Assembly: GCA_021163965.1 (NCBI GenBank)
Contig: JAGGTB010000001.1
Coordinates: forward strand, 1 to 32,929
Source: Hadesarchaea archaeon
GTDB taxonomy: Archaea > Hadarchaeota > Hadarchaeia > Hadarchaeales > JAGGTB01
DNA length: 32,929 nt
Reading direction: 5' to 3'
Position numbers and translations under genes: made by a program. How positions within the stretch are numbered: position 1 is the stretch's first letter; each line of letters opens with the position of its first letter. Shown piece after piece: positions 18,736-28,319 of the stretch. A model generated the notes under the pieces. That model made no database searches, had not been told where the DNA came from, and saw only the letters and a program-made list of their open reading frames with translations.

Positions 18736-20013
18736 TCACACAAGTTTGAGTTGCCTCGGGATGGACGCAGGATCCGGATCTCCTATCTCCATATCATCCA
18801 GTATCGCCGCCTTGACCTGAATTGGCTGGACGTTAAGCTCTATTTCCTTGGTCCTCCCGTAACGCCCCTTGTTGGTTATCCTAGCATTCACTATCCCCAA
18901 CATATCCAGCTCAGAAATCAGGTCGCTAACGCGGCGCTTGGTCAAGATGTCCTGTCCATTTCTGCGGCAGAGGGCGCAGTAGACGTTGTATACATCTCCG
19001 GTGACTATCCTGGGTACCCTGTGCTCGTTCAAGAGGACTATGCTGTAAAGGACTAACTTAGACTGAGTCGGGAGGGTGTGGATCACCTCCAGCATCTTGT
19101 CCCTTTCTATCTTCTCGAAAGCCCTTGAGACGTGAGTCGTCGTGACTTTTTCCGCCCCCTCTATCTCTGCGAGCTCCCCGGCCGTGCGCAATAGATCTAG
19201 TGCGCGCCTCGCATCCCCATGTTCCCTCGCGGCATGGGCGGCGCAGAGTGGTATTACCCCGGGATCAAGGACTCCTTCTTCGAAACTCATTTCTGCCCTC
19301 TTTCTCAATATGTCGCCGAGCTGGAGAGCATTGTAAGGTGGAAAGACCAATTCTTCCTCGCTGAGGCTACTCCTAACGCGAGGATCTAGATAGTCCATGA
19401 AATTCAGATTATTCGAAATTCCAACTATGCTCACCTTGGAGTTCGTTAGGTCGGAGTTCATACGAGTAAGCGTATATAATACCTCGTCGCCGCTCCTCAT
19501 AACCAACCTGTCTATCTCATCGAGCACTATGATCAGCACCTGCTCCACGGCATCCACCGCCTCAAAGAAGTATCGATACACTTGATCCGTTGGCCACCCG
19601 GTCATCGGGACCTGCTCGGGCAGGCCCTTTCCATTCCCCCGACCTTCCTCACTCCTTCTCTCGAGGAGGACATTGGCCAGCGTCGCTAAAATGCGGTATT
19701 TAGTCCGAATCTCCTCACAATTCAAATATATGACCTCGATTTTCTTCGGGGCTCGCCCCCCGACCTTCTCAAGCTCCTTCATCACATGTTTGACCGTAGC
19801 AGTCTTACCAGTCCCGGGCTTGCCATATATGAAAACATTCGAGGGGGTCTCCCCGCGCAAAGGAGCAGCCCAAATACGCGCGAGGTTGTGAATCTGTTCC
19901 CTACGGTGGGGAAGCTCTTCTGGCGTGTAGCTCGGCCGGAGATACTCTCTGTTCCGGAATATTCGTTGCCCCCTCAGCAACATATCAAACAGGCTTCCTG
20001 AATTTTTCTCCAT
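18736..20013 (-). CDS. cdc6: Orc1/Cdc6 origin-binding initiator
   Basis: AAA+ motifs IYGKPGTGKTATVKHVM, VLDEIDRL, SKVSIVGISNNLNF, DPRVRSSL, C-terminal WH; likely ATG (MEKNSGSLF) at 20011-20013, though the ORF extends to 20043. Confidence 0.93.
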   Translation of the reverse strand: MEKNSGSLFDMLLRGQRIFRNREYLRPSYTPEELPHRREQIHNLARIWAAPLRGETPSNVFIYGKPGTGKTATVKHVMKELEKVGGRAPKKIEVIYLNCEEIRTKYRILATLANVLLERRSEEGRGNGKGLPEQVPMTGWPTDQVYRYFFEAVDAVEQVLIIVLDEIDRLVMRSGDEVLYTLTRMNSDLTNSKVSIVGISNNLNFMDYLDPRVRSSLSEEELVFPPYNALQLGDILRKRAEMSFEEGVLDPGVIPLCAAHAAREHGDARRALDLLRTAGELAEIEGAEKVTTTHVSRAFEKIERDKMLEVIHTLPTQSKLVLYSIVLLNEHRVPRIVTGDVYNVYCALCRRNGQDILTKRRVSDLISELDMLGIVNARITNKGRYGRTKEIELNVQPIQVKAAILDDMEIGDPDPASIPRQLKLV

Positions 20014-20500
20014 TTTCACCTGCCTCCTCGGTCCTCTTTCCAAGAAAACGGCCCAACCATTCCCTCCAACTATTCAAAACTAAGGTAAGACGGTTGAGCA
20101 AAAACTGCTCTTCCGGTGGCAAACCCTTAACCCTAACCCCAGATACCGCCAAATTCACAATCTTTTGCACGCGTGTCTCCACGAGAGAATCGGTAGCATC
20201 TAGCAACTCTTCAAGGTGCTCAATCTCGCCGCTCTCCCGTGCTCTCGTGACCTCCCCGGCAATTGTGAGATAAAAATCCAGCGGCAGCTCCCTCAAAGTA
20301 GGAGATTTTTCCTCCGCGAGCACGAGCTTGCGCAATTCCGCCACCGTGGGTTTCCATATCCTTTCCACAAACCCGTGACGCTCGAGAACTTGAGCCTCCC
20401 AAGTCCATACGTCGATCTCCTGACCGCTAGCTACCGGTCCCACCTTCCTCCCAACGAGCATTAGCTTGGGCAAATCCTTAACGACACGGACGCGTTGCAT
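19985..20500 (-). CDS. DNA replication factor GINS, Gins23-type (N-terminal B domain then A domain)
   Basis: 171 aa; N-terminal VVKDLPKLMLVGRKVGPVASGQEIDVWTWEAQVLERHGFVE, then ELPLDFYLTIAGEV. Confidence 0.75.
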   Translation of the reverse strand: MQRVRVVKDLPKLMLVGRKVGPVASGQEIDVWTWEAQVLERHGFVERIWKPTVAELRKLVLAEEKSPTLRELPLDFYLTIAGEVTRARESGEIEHLEELLDATDSLVETRVQKIVNLAVSGVRVKGLPPEEQFLLNRLTLVLNSWREWLGRFLGKRTEEAGENGEKFRKPV

Positions 20501-23500
20501 TTATCCCACCGCCCTCTTGATTACCCCCTGTCTTGGCTCATAGAGATGCCCTCGTTCTTTCTCTCTCTCGATCATGTTCTCCACAAAACGCTCGCTGATC
20601 CCCTCAGATCCCGCTATGCGCTTTACCTCGTCCACGGGAGCTGCTCCCCCGTAATCCTCCTCGAGCTCGCGGATTATCTCCAGCACCTTTTCGAACTTCT
20701 CGCGCTGGGATTTGCTCCTCCCGGTCATTATCACGTCTATGTCCACTTGCCCCGTCTCTGGATCTATCCCGGCCTGTTGCAGGGAGAGCTTAACGAGTTT
20801 TATCGCGCGATTTGCATCCTCGACTGTCACGGTGTCACTCAGGCGCATTCTGGCATTTGCCTTGGTCAAGCGCACGAGCCCCTCCAGTTGCCTCGCCGTG
20901 ATCGGGAGAGCTCCGTGCTCCGCAACCCTCCTCCACTGCACGAAGAAGTCCTCGAGCGCCTTCATCGGCTTCTTGCTCTTGAACCTCGGGTTGACATGCT
21001 TCCTCGCATAGATTATGATCTTCCGAAGAGTTTCCACGTCGAACGGCGGCTTGACCACCTGTTCGGGTTTTCTGTGCAACTCCAGCATATGGTGCGCTAT
21101 CTTCCGATCTTTCTCTTCCCTCGGCTCATCGCGCATGATGAATATCAAATCGAACCTCGACAGGATGACTGGCGGGATGTCTATCTGCTCAGTAAGCCTC
21201 CTGTACTCGTCGAATCTGCCTAGATGGGGGTTTGCCGCCGCCAAAATCGCCGTCCTAGTGTTAAGAGTTGCAACTATCCCGGCCTTGGCCACGCTAACTG
21301 TCTGTTGCTCCATCGATTCCAGAATTGCCCCCGAATCCTCTGGGCTTATTTTGTCGAACTCGTCTATACAGGCCAACCCCCCGTCGGCTATTGCAAGGGC
21401 GCCAGCTTCGAGGGTCCATCCTCCCCCGAGATCATCCCTTACCGCGCTAGCTGTAAGTCCCGGTCCCGTGGCCTTCTTCCCAGAGGTATAGAGTCCCCTA
21501 GGGGCCACTTGGGCAACCCACTTCAGGATCTGACTCTTGGCCGTGTTGTGCGAAACAACCCCGTTGGCAATAAAACGATGACTTTTAGGAACCTCGATAT
21601 CATAAACATCGGCTCGACCTGCGAAACGGACGCTGACAACGCGCTCGCTGAGTTGTTCCCCCCTACACCTATTGAGTTTCCGACAATTCGCGACAATCTT
21701 GGCTAACTTCTCTCTTTTTTTCTTGGATCGAAAACCGATATTCTTTGAGAATCCCAGGATAGATCTCGCTCGTTGGATTACGAGATAGTTGCCAACGATT
21801 CGAGAGTGGATCCCAAAGCGGAGGAGGAGCATCTGAACGTCGCGCAGGAGTTCGATGTCTTCCGCCCTGAGCCGAATCGCCCCTCTGCCCCTTCCTTTTG
21901 AGAGAACGCCGCCATTGGCCTCAAAAAGCCAAGCCAAAAATTCGGCGACTACTTCGTTCCCCGATTTCATTATGAGAGCAGGAACTCGCCTTTCCCTGAG
22001 AAACTGCAGATTGGTAGCAACATATGCATTATGAACTTCAGCTTCAAGAGGAGAACTCTTCTTCCCAGTCCTTCGAATTTCGAGGAATAAGCCGAACTTC
22101 CTCTCGAAAATAGACGAAAGAAGCGGAAGGAGATCCTCCTCCCCACAGGCAATATTGAAACCTATGTAGTCCCCCCGAACCCATCCCTTCCCAAGCACGT
22201 ATCCAAGAACCGCCGCAACCTCCGCATCCACTTGCGCCGGAAGCTTGCATTTGGCGCGAGTGTCACATCCTGCATTTGGTATGCGCCAGCCGGTTTTTAC
22301 CGGTTTAGTGATGCTGCATGGGATCCATGAAACAGTCGCCACCCGATCGCCCGGCTGAATCTCATCCATCCGCTTCCACCTTTGAACTTGCGGGGACTGT
22401 TTTTCTATCACGAGAAGGGGGTGGTTGAAAGTTCCCTTAACGGATTTCCCAGTTTCCGTCACGATTTCCAAAATGGGCTGATCACGATAGATATGAAATC
22501 GTGTCGCTATGTCTCTTTGGCTTCCTTGGCCAGTCAGAACTTGTTGCCTCAAAGGCTGGAGATGCTCCGATCCTAAGTCCCCTATCTTCACGATCTCCCC
22601 GTTCCCCAAAACAATACGCTCATCGGCGACCAAACAGCCTGGGTCTCCACTAAGAAGGATGTGAGTATCACCTCGAATACGTGTACCGTCTGGAAGTTCA
22701 ACTGCGGGGCAACCGAAAAGTTGTAATGCGATCGCTTCCTTTATGGGCTCGTAGCCGTAAATGCTCGGAGCGATGGAGGAAATGATCTTATTCCGAATCC
22801 ATTTGTCCTTCGCTAGCTCTTTGATTCTCTCTTCGTCCTCGGGCTTCAGCTCTTCCTCCTCGACTCCCTTGCGGAGGACATCGATGTAGTTGACAAAAAG
22901 GACTTTCCTGAACGTGGTCTTGCGTTGTTTACCTCCAGCTCTTTCCTGAAAGACCCGAAGGATCCCAGATATTACCACTCTGTTCCCTGGCACCGCTCTG
23001 TCAACGAAATCATCCCTCACTATGCAGTCTAAGAAGCGCGGCATCTGCCCTCCCCTCAGCTCCTCCGGACGCTCTTGGACGCGAAGGCTCTGCCAATCGC
23101 GAAATTCCGATCTCTCGACGACCAGTTTGAAGGGCCCCCTCCTCCCGCAATTTGGATTCTCGCATGCAAGGGGTTCCCTGAAGCTTTCTTCCGTCTGCGG
23201 GACCGCGGTCTCCTCGCCGCACCGGAGACACTTGAAAACCGCCTCCCTCACTTCCGGTTTAACATCGCTTGCTCGCGTCAAAACTCCTTCCACTTGAATG
23301 AACTTCCCAACCTGCTCCGCCCGAACCTCACGTATTTTCGTCGTTTCACCGAGATTTGCCACCCTGAAATGGAAGCCGGGGATCTTCGTTATGCCGTAGA
23401 GGATCTCATCCGCTGTCTGAAGGAAATCTTCCGGATTGTCACATAAGTACCTAGATAGCTCCATGTCATGTTCTAACAGGTCATCAAAATTGACTACTAA

Positions 23501-23596
23501 GGATTTTTTCCCCTCGGCCGCTAGTCTGCGTAGCTCCTTTGAAATTTTCCTATTATGCAGAAATTCCTCTAATTTCTCCTTTATTTTTTCCTCCAA
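20501..23596 (-). CDS. mcm: replicative DNA helicase MCM, intein-containing (667-aa extein)
   Basis: 1031 aa; zinc motif CLRCGEE...CENPNCG, Walker A GDPG^TAKSQ split by intein, Walker B LACIDEFDK, LSRFDLIF; TTG start. Confidence 0.96.
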   Translation of the reverse strand: MEEKIKEKLEEFLHNRKISKELRRLAAEGKKSLVVNFDDLLEHDMELSRYLCDNPEDFLQTADEILYGITKIPGFHFRVANLGETTKIREVRAEQVGKFIQVEGVLTRASDVKPEVREAVFKCLRCGEETAVPQTEESFREPLACENPNCGRRGPFKLVVERSEFRDWQSLRVQERPEELRGGQMPRFLDCIVRDDFVDRAVPGNRVVISGILRVFQERAGGKQRKTTFRKVLFVNYIDVLRKGVEEEELKPEDEERIKELAKDKWIRNKIISSIAPSIYGYEPIKEAIALQLFGCPAVELPDGTRIRGDTHILLSGDPGCLVADERIVLGNGEIVKIGDLGSEHLQPLRQQVLTGQGSQRDIATRFHIYRDQPILEIVTETGKSVKGTFNHPLLVIEKQSPQVQRWKRMDEIQPGDRVATVSWIPCSITKPVKTGWRIPNAGCDTRAKCKLPAQVDAEVAAVLGYVLGKGWVRGDYIGFNIACGEEDLLPLLSSIFERKFGLFLEIRRTGKKSSPLEAEVHNAYVATNLQFLRERRVPALIMKSGNEVVAEFLAWLFEANGGVLSKGRGRGAIRLRAEDIELLRDVQMLLLRFGIHSRIVGNYLVIQRARSILGFSKNIGFRSKKKREKLAKIVANCRKLNRCRGEQLSERVVSVRFAGRADVYDIEVPKSHRFIANGVVSHNTAKSQILKWVAQVAPRGLYTSGKKATGPGLTASAVRDDLGGGWTLEAGALAIADGGLACIDEFDKISPEDSGAILESMEQQTVSVAKAGIVATLNTRTAILAAANPHLGRFDEYRRLTEQIDIPPVILSRFDLIFIMRDEPREEKDRKIAHHMLELHRKPEQVVKPPFDVETLRKIIIYARKHVNPRFKSKKPMKALEDFFVQWRRVAEHGALPITARQLEGLVRLTKANARMRLSDTVTVEDANRAIKLVKLSLQQAGIDPETGQVDIDVIMTGRSKSQREKFEKVLEIIRELEEDYGGAAPVDEVKRIAGSEGISERFVENMIEREKERGHLYEPRQGVIKRAVG
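21545..22636 (-). mobile_element. MCM P-loop intein (364 aa) with degenerate LAGLIDADG region
   Basis: Starts CLVADERIVLGNGEIVKIGDL after GDPG; block B GTFNHPLLV; ends VYDIEVPKSHRFIANGVVSHN before TAKSQ. LAGLIDADG motifs read LGYVLGKGW and LAWLFEANGG. Confidence 0.95.
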
Positions 23597-23832
23597 TTGT
23601 CCGCCCCCCCAAACAAAAGCAAAAGAAAGAGAAACAGGCTTTCCTTTTTACCCCTTTTTGTGCACATTTTGAAGCCATTAGTTAATAATCGAGGGAAAGA
23701 GTGAAGATGTCTTTTGCCCCACTCGTGCACGTTATGCATATTTTTTCTCGCAGCTCCAGCACTGAAGAACCCCAAATACGGAGGCCCCCTTTTCCTTTCT
23801 AGCTTTCAAAGACCTCTAAAATTCAAATAGAG

Positions 23833-24110
23833 CTAAATTTTTCCCAGAGAGAGATGACCGAAAGTAATCTCAACGTATTTCTTAGAATTTGGGTGCTTTT
23901 TCCTCGTAGCAAAAACGCGCGAAAATCTCCCCAATCCGGGAAAATATCCCCGGCTTCCACTGCTTTCGTCTGTTTCCTCTGGAAAAATGGATAATCACAA
24001 ACAGGCGGGGTGCTACTCTACAGAGTCAAGAAATTTTAAATTTTGAGGACTGAAACCCTCCAGCAAGCTGTACTGGTTTCTTTTAGCATCCCCCTTGAAA
24101 CACGCGGAGT
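23833..24110 (-). pseudogene. decayed partial homologue of the uncharacterised gene at 29974-30588
   Basis: 3' end ATTACTTTCGGTCATCTCTCTCTGGGAAA vs GTTACTTTCGGCTATCTCTCTGGGAAA; upstream piece PPVCDYPFFQRKQTKAVEAGDIFPDWGDFRAF vs PPGAVDSEVQRRIRRVLQAADELMRMDWSDGRVF; frameshifts and a TAG. Confidence 0.45.
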
Positions 24111-24152
24111 TGCAGTCACTAGTTGGTTCGATGCTAGGAATTAGACGGCGGG

Positions 24153-25451
24153 TTAGGGGATCTCTATGTACTCATATGCCTCCGTCTCGGATTCGAAGGC
24201 GTAGTGCACCTTCTGATAATCCTTGGCGAATTCCCTGACCTCGACCGCCACCTTCTCCGGTTCCTCTTGATCGATGACAACCCGCTTTATGAACTCTGCG
24301 ATCTCCGCCATCTCCCTCTCCTTCATCCCCAGCCTAGTCACCTCAGAGGTCCCTATCCTCAAACCACCAGGATGCTTATAGTGCCTCCCCTCTCGGGGGT
24401 CCCATGGGAGGAGATTTCGGTTGAGGATTATGTTTGCCCTTTCCAAACGCTTCTCCAGCTCTTGTCCGTCCCCGTACTCGGTAATGTCTATCACTATGGT
24501 GTGGGAAGCCGTAAAGTTCTGCTCCGGGCAAAGGACCTTGAACCCCCTATCGTAGAGCTCCTTCCCTAGAGCTCTCGCATTTTTCACTATCTGAGCTGTA
24601 TATTCCCTGCCGAACTTCAGCATCTCAGCCAGAGCTATCGCCAAAGCTGCAACTGCATGGAGGTGATGGTTGCTCACCATGCTTGGGAACACCGCTCTAT
24701 CTATCCTATCGGCCAACTCCTTGGTGCAGAGAATCATCCCGTGTTGTGGGCCGGGGAGGGTCTTGTGCGTGCTAGCAGTGACAACCTCTGCGCCTTCCCT
24801 CAAGGGATCTTGGAACTGCCCGCCAGCGATGAGCCCAATAACGTGAGCAGAATCGTACGCCACGCGCGCGCCGTGTTCCTTCGCCACCTCGCTGAGTTCC
24901 TTGACCGGATGCGGGAACAGAAAGACGCTCCCGCCGAAGGTCACCAAGTCGGGCTTAACCTCAGCGATTTTCTCAGCGGTGGCATTTACGTCGATATTCA
25001 TCCGCTCCTCATCAAAGGGGAAATACTCGACCTCCAGCCCGTGGACGGCTCCAGCGGCTCCACCCAGCTTTTTCTTACCCATAGTTATGTGTCCCCCACA
25101 AGCCACTGAGAGACACATCATGGTGTCCCCCGGATCCGTCAACGCCGTGTACATAGCGAGATTTGCTACTGCCCCGGAGATCGGTTGCACATTCACGTGC
25201 TCGGCCTTGAACAATTGCTTGGCTAAATCCATCGCGAGGAACTCGACCTCGTCTATGTACTTGCATCCCGCATAAACCCGCTCGCCCGGCTTCCCCTCAG
25301 CGTAGCGGTGTTGAAAGTCACTTATCAAGGCCTCCCGCACCGCTGGGCTCGTAACGTTCTCGCTCGCGATGAGGTTGACCGTCCCCTTCATCCACTCGTG
25401 GTGCTCCTTCAGCAGCCCGCGTGTCCTTTCAAACGCCTCCCTCGGATCCAT
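24153..25451 (-). CDS. glyA: serine hydroxymethyltransferase
   Basis: 432 aa; NLIASENVTSPAV, YAEGKPGERVYAGCKYID, VVTASTHKTLPGPQHG. Confidence 0.96.
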   Translation of the reverse strand: MDPREAFERTRGLLKEHHEWMKGTVNLIASENVTSPAVREALISDFQHRYAEGKPGERVYAGCKYIDEVEFLAMDLAKQLFKAEHVNVQPISGAVANLAMYTALTDPGDTMMCLSVACGGHITMGKKKLGGAAGAVHGLEVEYFPFDEERMNIDVNATAEKIAEVKPDLVTFGGSVFLFPHPVKELSEVAKEHGARVAYDSAHVIGLIAGGQFQDPLREGAEVVTASTHKTLPGPQHGMILCTKELADRIDRAVFPSMVSNHHLHAVAALAIALAEMLKFGREYTAQIVKNARALGKELYDRGFKVLCPEQNFTASHTIVIDITEYGDGQELEKRLERANIILNRNLLPWDPREGRHYKHPGGLRIGTSEVTRLGMKEREMAEIAEFIKRVVIDQEEPEKVAVEVREFAKDYQKVHYAFESETEAYEYIEIP

Positions 25452-25455
25452 TCGA

Positions 25456-26673
25456 TCACTCCAGTAGTCTCACCACCTCTTCGAACTCCGCAGGTGCCTC
25501 AACCGGCCTCTCCGAGACCTCCATTATCTCCTGCGGATCCTTGAGGATGTGACCAGTTATTACGCATACGATGCTCTCGTCCTCGCTTATAGCATTAACC
25601 CTCAGTAACTTCCTGAGGCCCGCGATGGTGGTTGCGCTGGCCGGTTCGGCGCCTATCCCCTCTAGCCTCGCTAGATCCTTCTGGGCCCGAACTATCTCCT
25701 CGTCCGTCACTGCCTCCGCCGTGCCATTGGACTCTCTTATAGCCCTGAGGGCCTTCGGGCCGTTGAGGGGATTTCCTATGCGGATCGCCGTCGCCAAGGT
25801 TTCGGGGTTCTCGACTGGCCTGAACTCCTTCAGTCCCAGCTTGATGGCTTCAACTATCGGCATCGCTCCCGTTGCTTGGATCCCCGTCATCTTCGGGATG
25901 TCCTCGATCAAGCCGACCTCTCGGAATTCCCAGAAACCCTTGTAGATGGCCCATATGTTGGCGCAGTTCCCCATTGGCACTATCACCCTGTCCGGTGCTC
26001 TGAAGCCTAGCTGATCAGCTATCTCGAAGCCTATAGATTTCTGGCCTTGGAGCCTGAAGGGGTTCAGGGAGTTGAGGAGGTATATGTCGTCCTTTTCCTC
26101 GCAGAGTCTGCGGACGATCGCCAGCGCCTGGTCGAAGTTCCCTCTAATCCCTATGACTCGTGCGCCGTGCATCACCGTCTGGGCGAGCTTTCCGAGAGCG
26201 ACCTTCCCGGCTGGCAGGATCACCACGCACTTCAGGCCCGCCTTTGCCGCATAGGCGGAGAGGGAAGCCGCGGTATTCCCCGTGGAAGCGCAGGCCACGA
26301 CTTTCGCCCCGAACTCTAGGGCCTTGGTCACGCCGACCGTCATCCCGCGGTCCTTGAACGAGCCAGTCGGATTCGCCCCCTCGTATTTAACGTATAGTTC
26401 ACGGACCCCGAGTTCCTCCTCCAGCCGCTCGCATCGGTAGAGCGGTGTCCCGCCCTCCCCCAAGGAGACTATCTTAGAATCATCGAGGATCGGCATAAAG
26501 GGGCGGTACTTCCATACAGAGAGAGGGGCCGTCTCCAAGAACTTGGTGTCGAGCCCCTCCTTTACTTTTTCTAAGTCGAACTCCACTTCAAGGAGCCCTC
26601 CACACTTCGGGCAGGTATAGAGCTTCTTCTCGAGCGGAAAGATGCTCCCACACTCTATGCACTCATACCTCAT
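25456..26673 (-). CDS. thrC: threonine synthase
   Basis: 405 aa; zinc ribbon CIECGSIF...CPKCGG, GANPTGSFKDRGMTVGVTKA, ASTGNTAASLSAYAAKAG. Confidence 0.95.
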   Translation of the reverse strand: MRYECIECGSIFPLEKKLYTCPKCGGLLEVEFDLEKVKEGLDTKFLETAPLSVWKYRPFMPILDDSKIVSLGEGGTPLYRCERLEEELGVRELYVKYEGANPTGSFKDRGMTVGVTKALEFGAKVVACASTGNTAASLSAYAAKAGLKCVVILPAGKVALGKLAQTVMHGARVIGIRGNFDQALAIVRRLCEEKDDIYLLNSLNPFRLQGQKSIGFEIADQLGFRAPDRVIVPMGNCANIWAIYKGFWEFREVGLIEDIPKMTGIQATGAMPIVEAIKLGLKEFRPVENPETLATAIRIGNPLNGPKALRAIRESNGTAEAVTDEEIVRAQKDLARLEGIGAEPASATTIAGLRKLLRVNAISEDESIVCVITGHILKDPQEIMEVSERPVEAPAEFEEVVRLLE

Positions 26674-26799
26674 GTTTCTGCCTCGCTACGTGTCGGTCGC
26701 CGATACCTAGTGAGCCTCGCCTATTATACTTTGGTCTTTGGAGTCTGTTGCTTGTGGACGAATTCCGCATCTTTCGTAATAATCACCGCAGACGGTGGG

Positions 26800-27816
26800 C
26801 TATCGGGCACCGACAGACCGGTGGATGCTGATCATATCTCCGATTAGGGCGCTCGCCGTCTCCCGCGGCCCCGCCCCGAACCCCGTAATCGAGATCTCGC
26901 GCGCCAAATCCATCTCTAGGGTTACCGCGTTGAGGGTCCCCCCGACCGCCAGCGGGTGTCCTAGGGGAACCAGCTTCGGGGCGACTTCCAGCAGATCGGG
27001 CTTGGCTACCCCCACCAGCTTCACCGTGTATCCCGTCTCCCTAGCCAACTTGGTGACCTCCGGGGTAACATTCCTGATGCCAGTAACCTTAACGTCCGCG
27101 AGCTTGGCATCCATCCCGAGAATGGCGTTCGCAAGGATCACTACCTTGCACGCCGCATCTATCCCGTCCACATCCAGCGTCGGGTCTTTCTCCGCTATCC
27201 CGAGCTCTTGAGCCTCCCTCAGCACTACATCGAACGGGACCCCCTCCTTGCTCATGCGCGTGAGTATATAGTTCGTCGTGCCATTCAGGACCCCTCTTAT
27301 CGCGCGAATTTCATTCCCCGCTAACAAGTTCTTGGCTAGGTCTATCACGGGGATTGCCCCGCCCACGGATGCTGAGTACCTGAACTCCACCTCACTTTCC
27401 TCCGCGAGCCTTTCAAGCTCCGAGAAGGCGACCACCAGCGGGCCTTTGTTCGAGGTGATTACGTGGCGTCCGGCGCGCATCGCCCTCTGAATGTGCGTCA
27501 GCCCCGGCTCCCCCGTTTCTATGTTCGTGGGGGTGAGCTCGAACACCACATCCGCCTCTACCTCCTCTATCACCTCTACGGCAGGTTTTTCTCTCTTCCC
27601 TCCCGGATAATCCGGCACCTGCCCACCACCTTCGACGATCTGGAGCAGGCGCCTGAGGTTCACCCCTCCATCATCGACCGCCGCGCCGTACTCATCGACG
27701 ACAGCGACTACCTTTGTCCTGAGACCGTAGGATGAGTGTAGGGCCCTCCCCTTGTCCAGCAGAGCGCGCGCCAATCCCCTGCCGAGATTTCCAAACCCAA
27801 TCAGCACCAGCCTCAT
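26800..27816 (-). CDS. hom: homoserine dehydrogenase (no C-terminal ACT domain)
   Basis: 338 aa; LIGFGNLGRGLARAL, ITSNKGPLV, GVLNGTTNYILTRM, DPTLDVDGIDAACKV. Confidence 0.95.
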   Translation of the reverse strand: MRLVLIGFGNLGRGLARALLDKGRALHSSYGLRTKVVAVVDEYGAAVDDGGVNLRRLLQIVEGGGQVPDYPGGKREKPAVEVIEEVEADVVFELTPTNIETGEPGLTHIQRAMRAGRHVITSNKGPLVVAFSELERLAEESEVEFRYSASVGGAIPVIDLAKNLLAGNEIRAIRGVLNGTTNYILTRMSKEGVPFDVVLREAQELGIAEKDPTLDVDGIDAACKVVILANAILGMDAKLADVKVTGIRNVTPEVTKLARETGYTVKLVGVAKPDLLEVAPKLVPLGHPLAVGGTLNAVTLEMDLAREISITGFGAGPRETASALIGDMISIHRSVGAR

Positions 27817-27823
27817 AGAATCC

Positions 27824-28318
27824 TCACATCTCCTTGATTACCAGAAGCTTCTTCTCGGCTGCTATCTCATCCAGCAACCGAAGGGCCGCCTCGGCTCTCC
27901 CCTCATTGTCGGCGAGGATTATTATTCTAGCTGCGGATTCTTCGCCGGCTCCGCCCATCGCGAGGCTGAGATCCGAGATCCTCACGCCCTCGAGCGAGTT
28001 CACGCGGTCGATGGTATCCCTGACGTTGGTGTGAACTATGTGCCCAACTAAGAGTACCACTTTTTTGACCATCCCCTCCCTTTCCCCGACTAGGGTTATC
28101 CTAGCCCCGGAGTCCCTGAGCTCCTTCAGGATCCTGTCTAGCCGCTCCCTGTCGTCCACGTCGAAAATCACCGTGACGGGGACCCTGCCAAGAGGCGTCT
28201 TTCTCTCCCTCTGATGGACGACGTTCTGGATATTTGCACCGAACTTGGATATCGGCTCGAGAGCCTTCACGAGCTGGCCCGGAACGTCCTCGAGCTCCAT
28301 CTCGATGCGTACCCTCAT
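27824..28318 (-). CDS. ACT-domain protein adjacent to hom (probable threonine-pathway regulator)
   Basis: 164 aa; VRIEMELEDVPGQLVKALEPISKFGANIQNVVHQRE. Confidence 0.8.
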   Translation of the reverse strand: MRVRIEMELEDVPGQLVKALEPISKFGANIQNVVHQRERKTPLGRVPVTVIFDVDDRERLDRILKELRDSGARITLVGEREGMVKKVVLLVGHIVHTNVRDTIDRVNSLEGVRISDLSLAMGGAGEESAARIIILADNEGRAEAALRLLDEIAAEKKLLVIKEM

Positions 28319-28319
28319 C

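Noticed and set aside
23581-23775. 64-aa minus ORF upstream of mcm
   Set aside because: Overlaps the mcm start region, poly-Leu/poly-Lys composition from homopolymer runs, no homologous pattern.
23973-23985. ORB-like TTTCCTCTGGAAA near mcm
   Set aside because: Short dyad only; no adjacent G-run and no inverted partner. Falls in the putative pseudogene.
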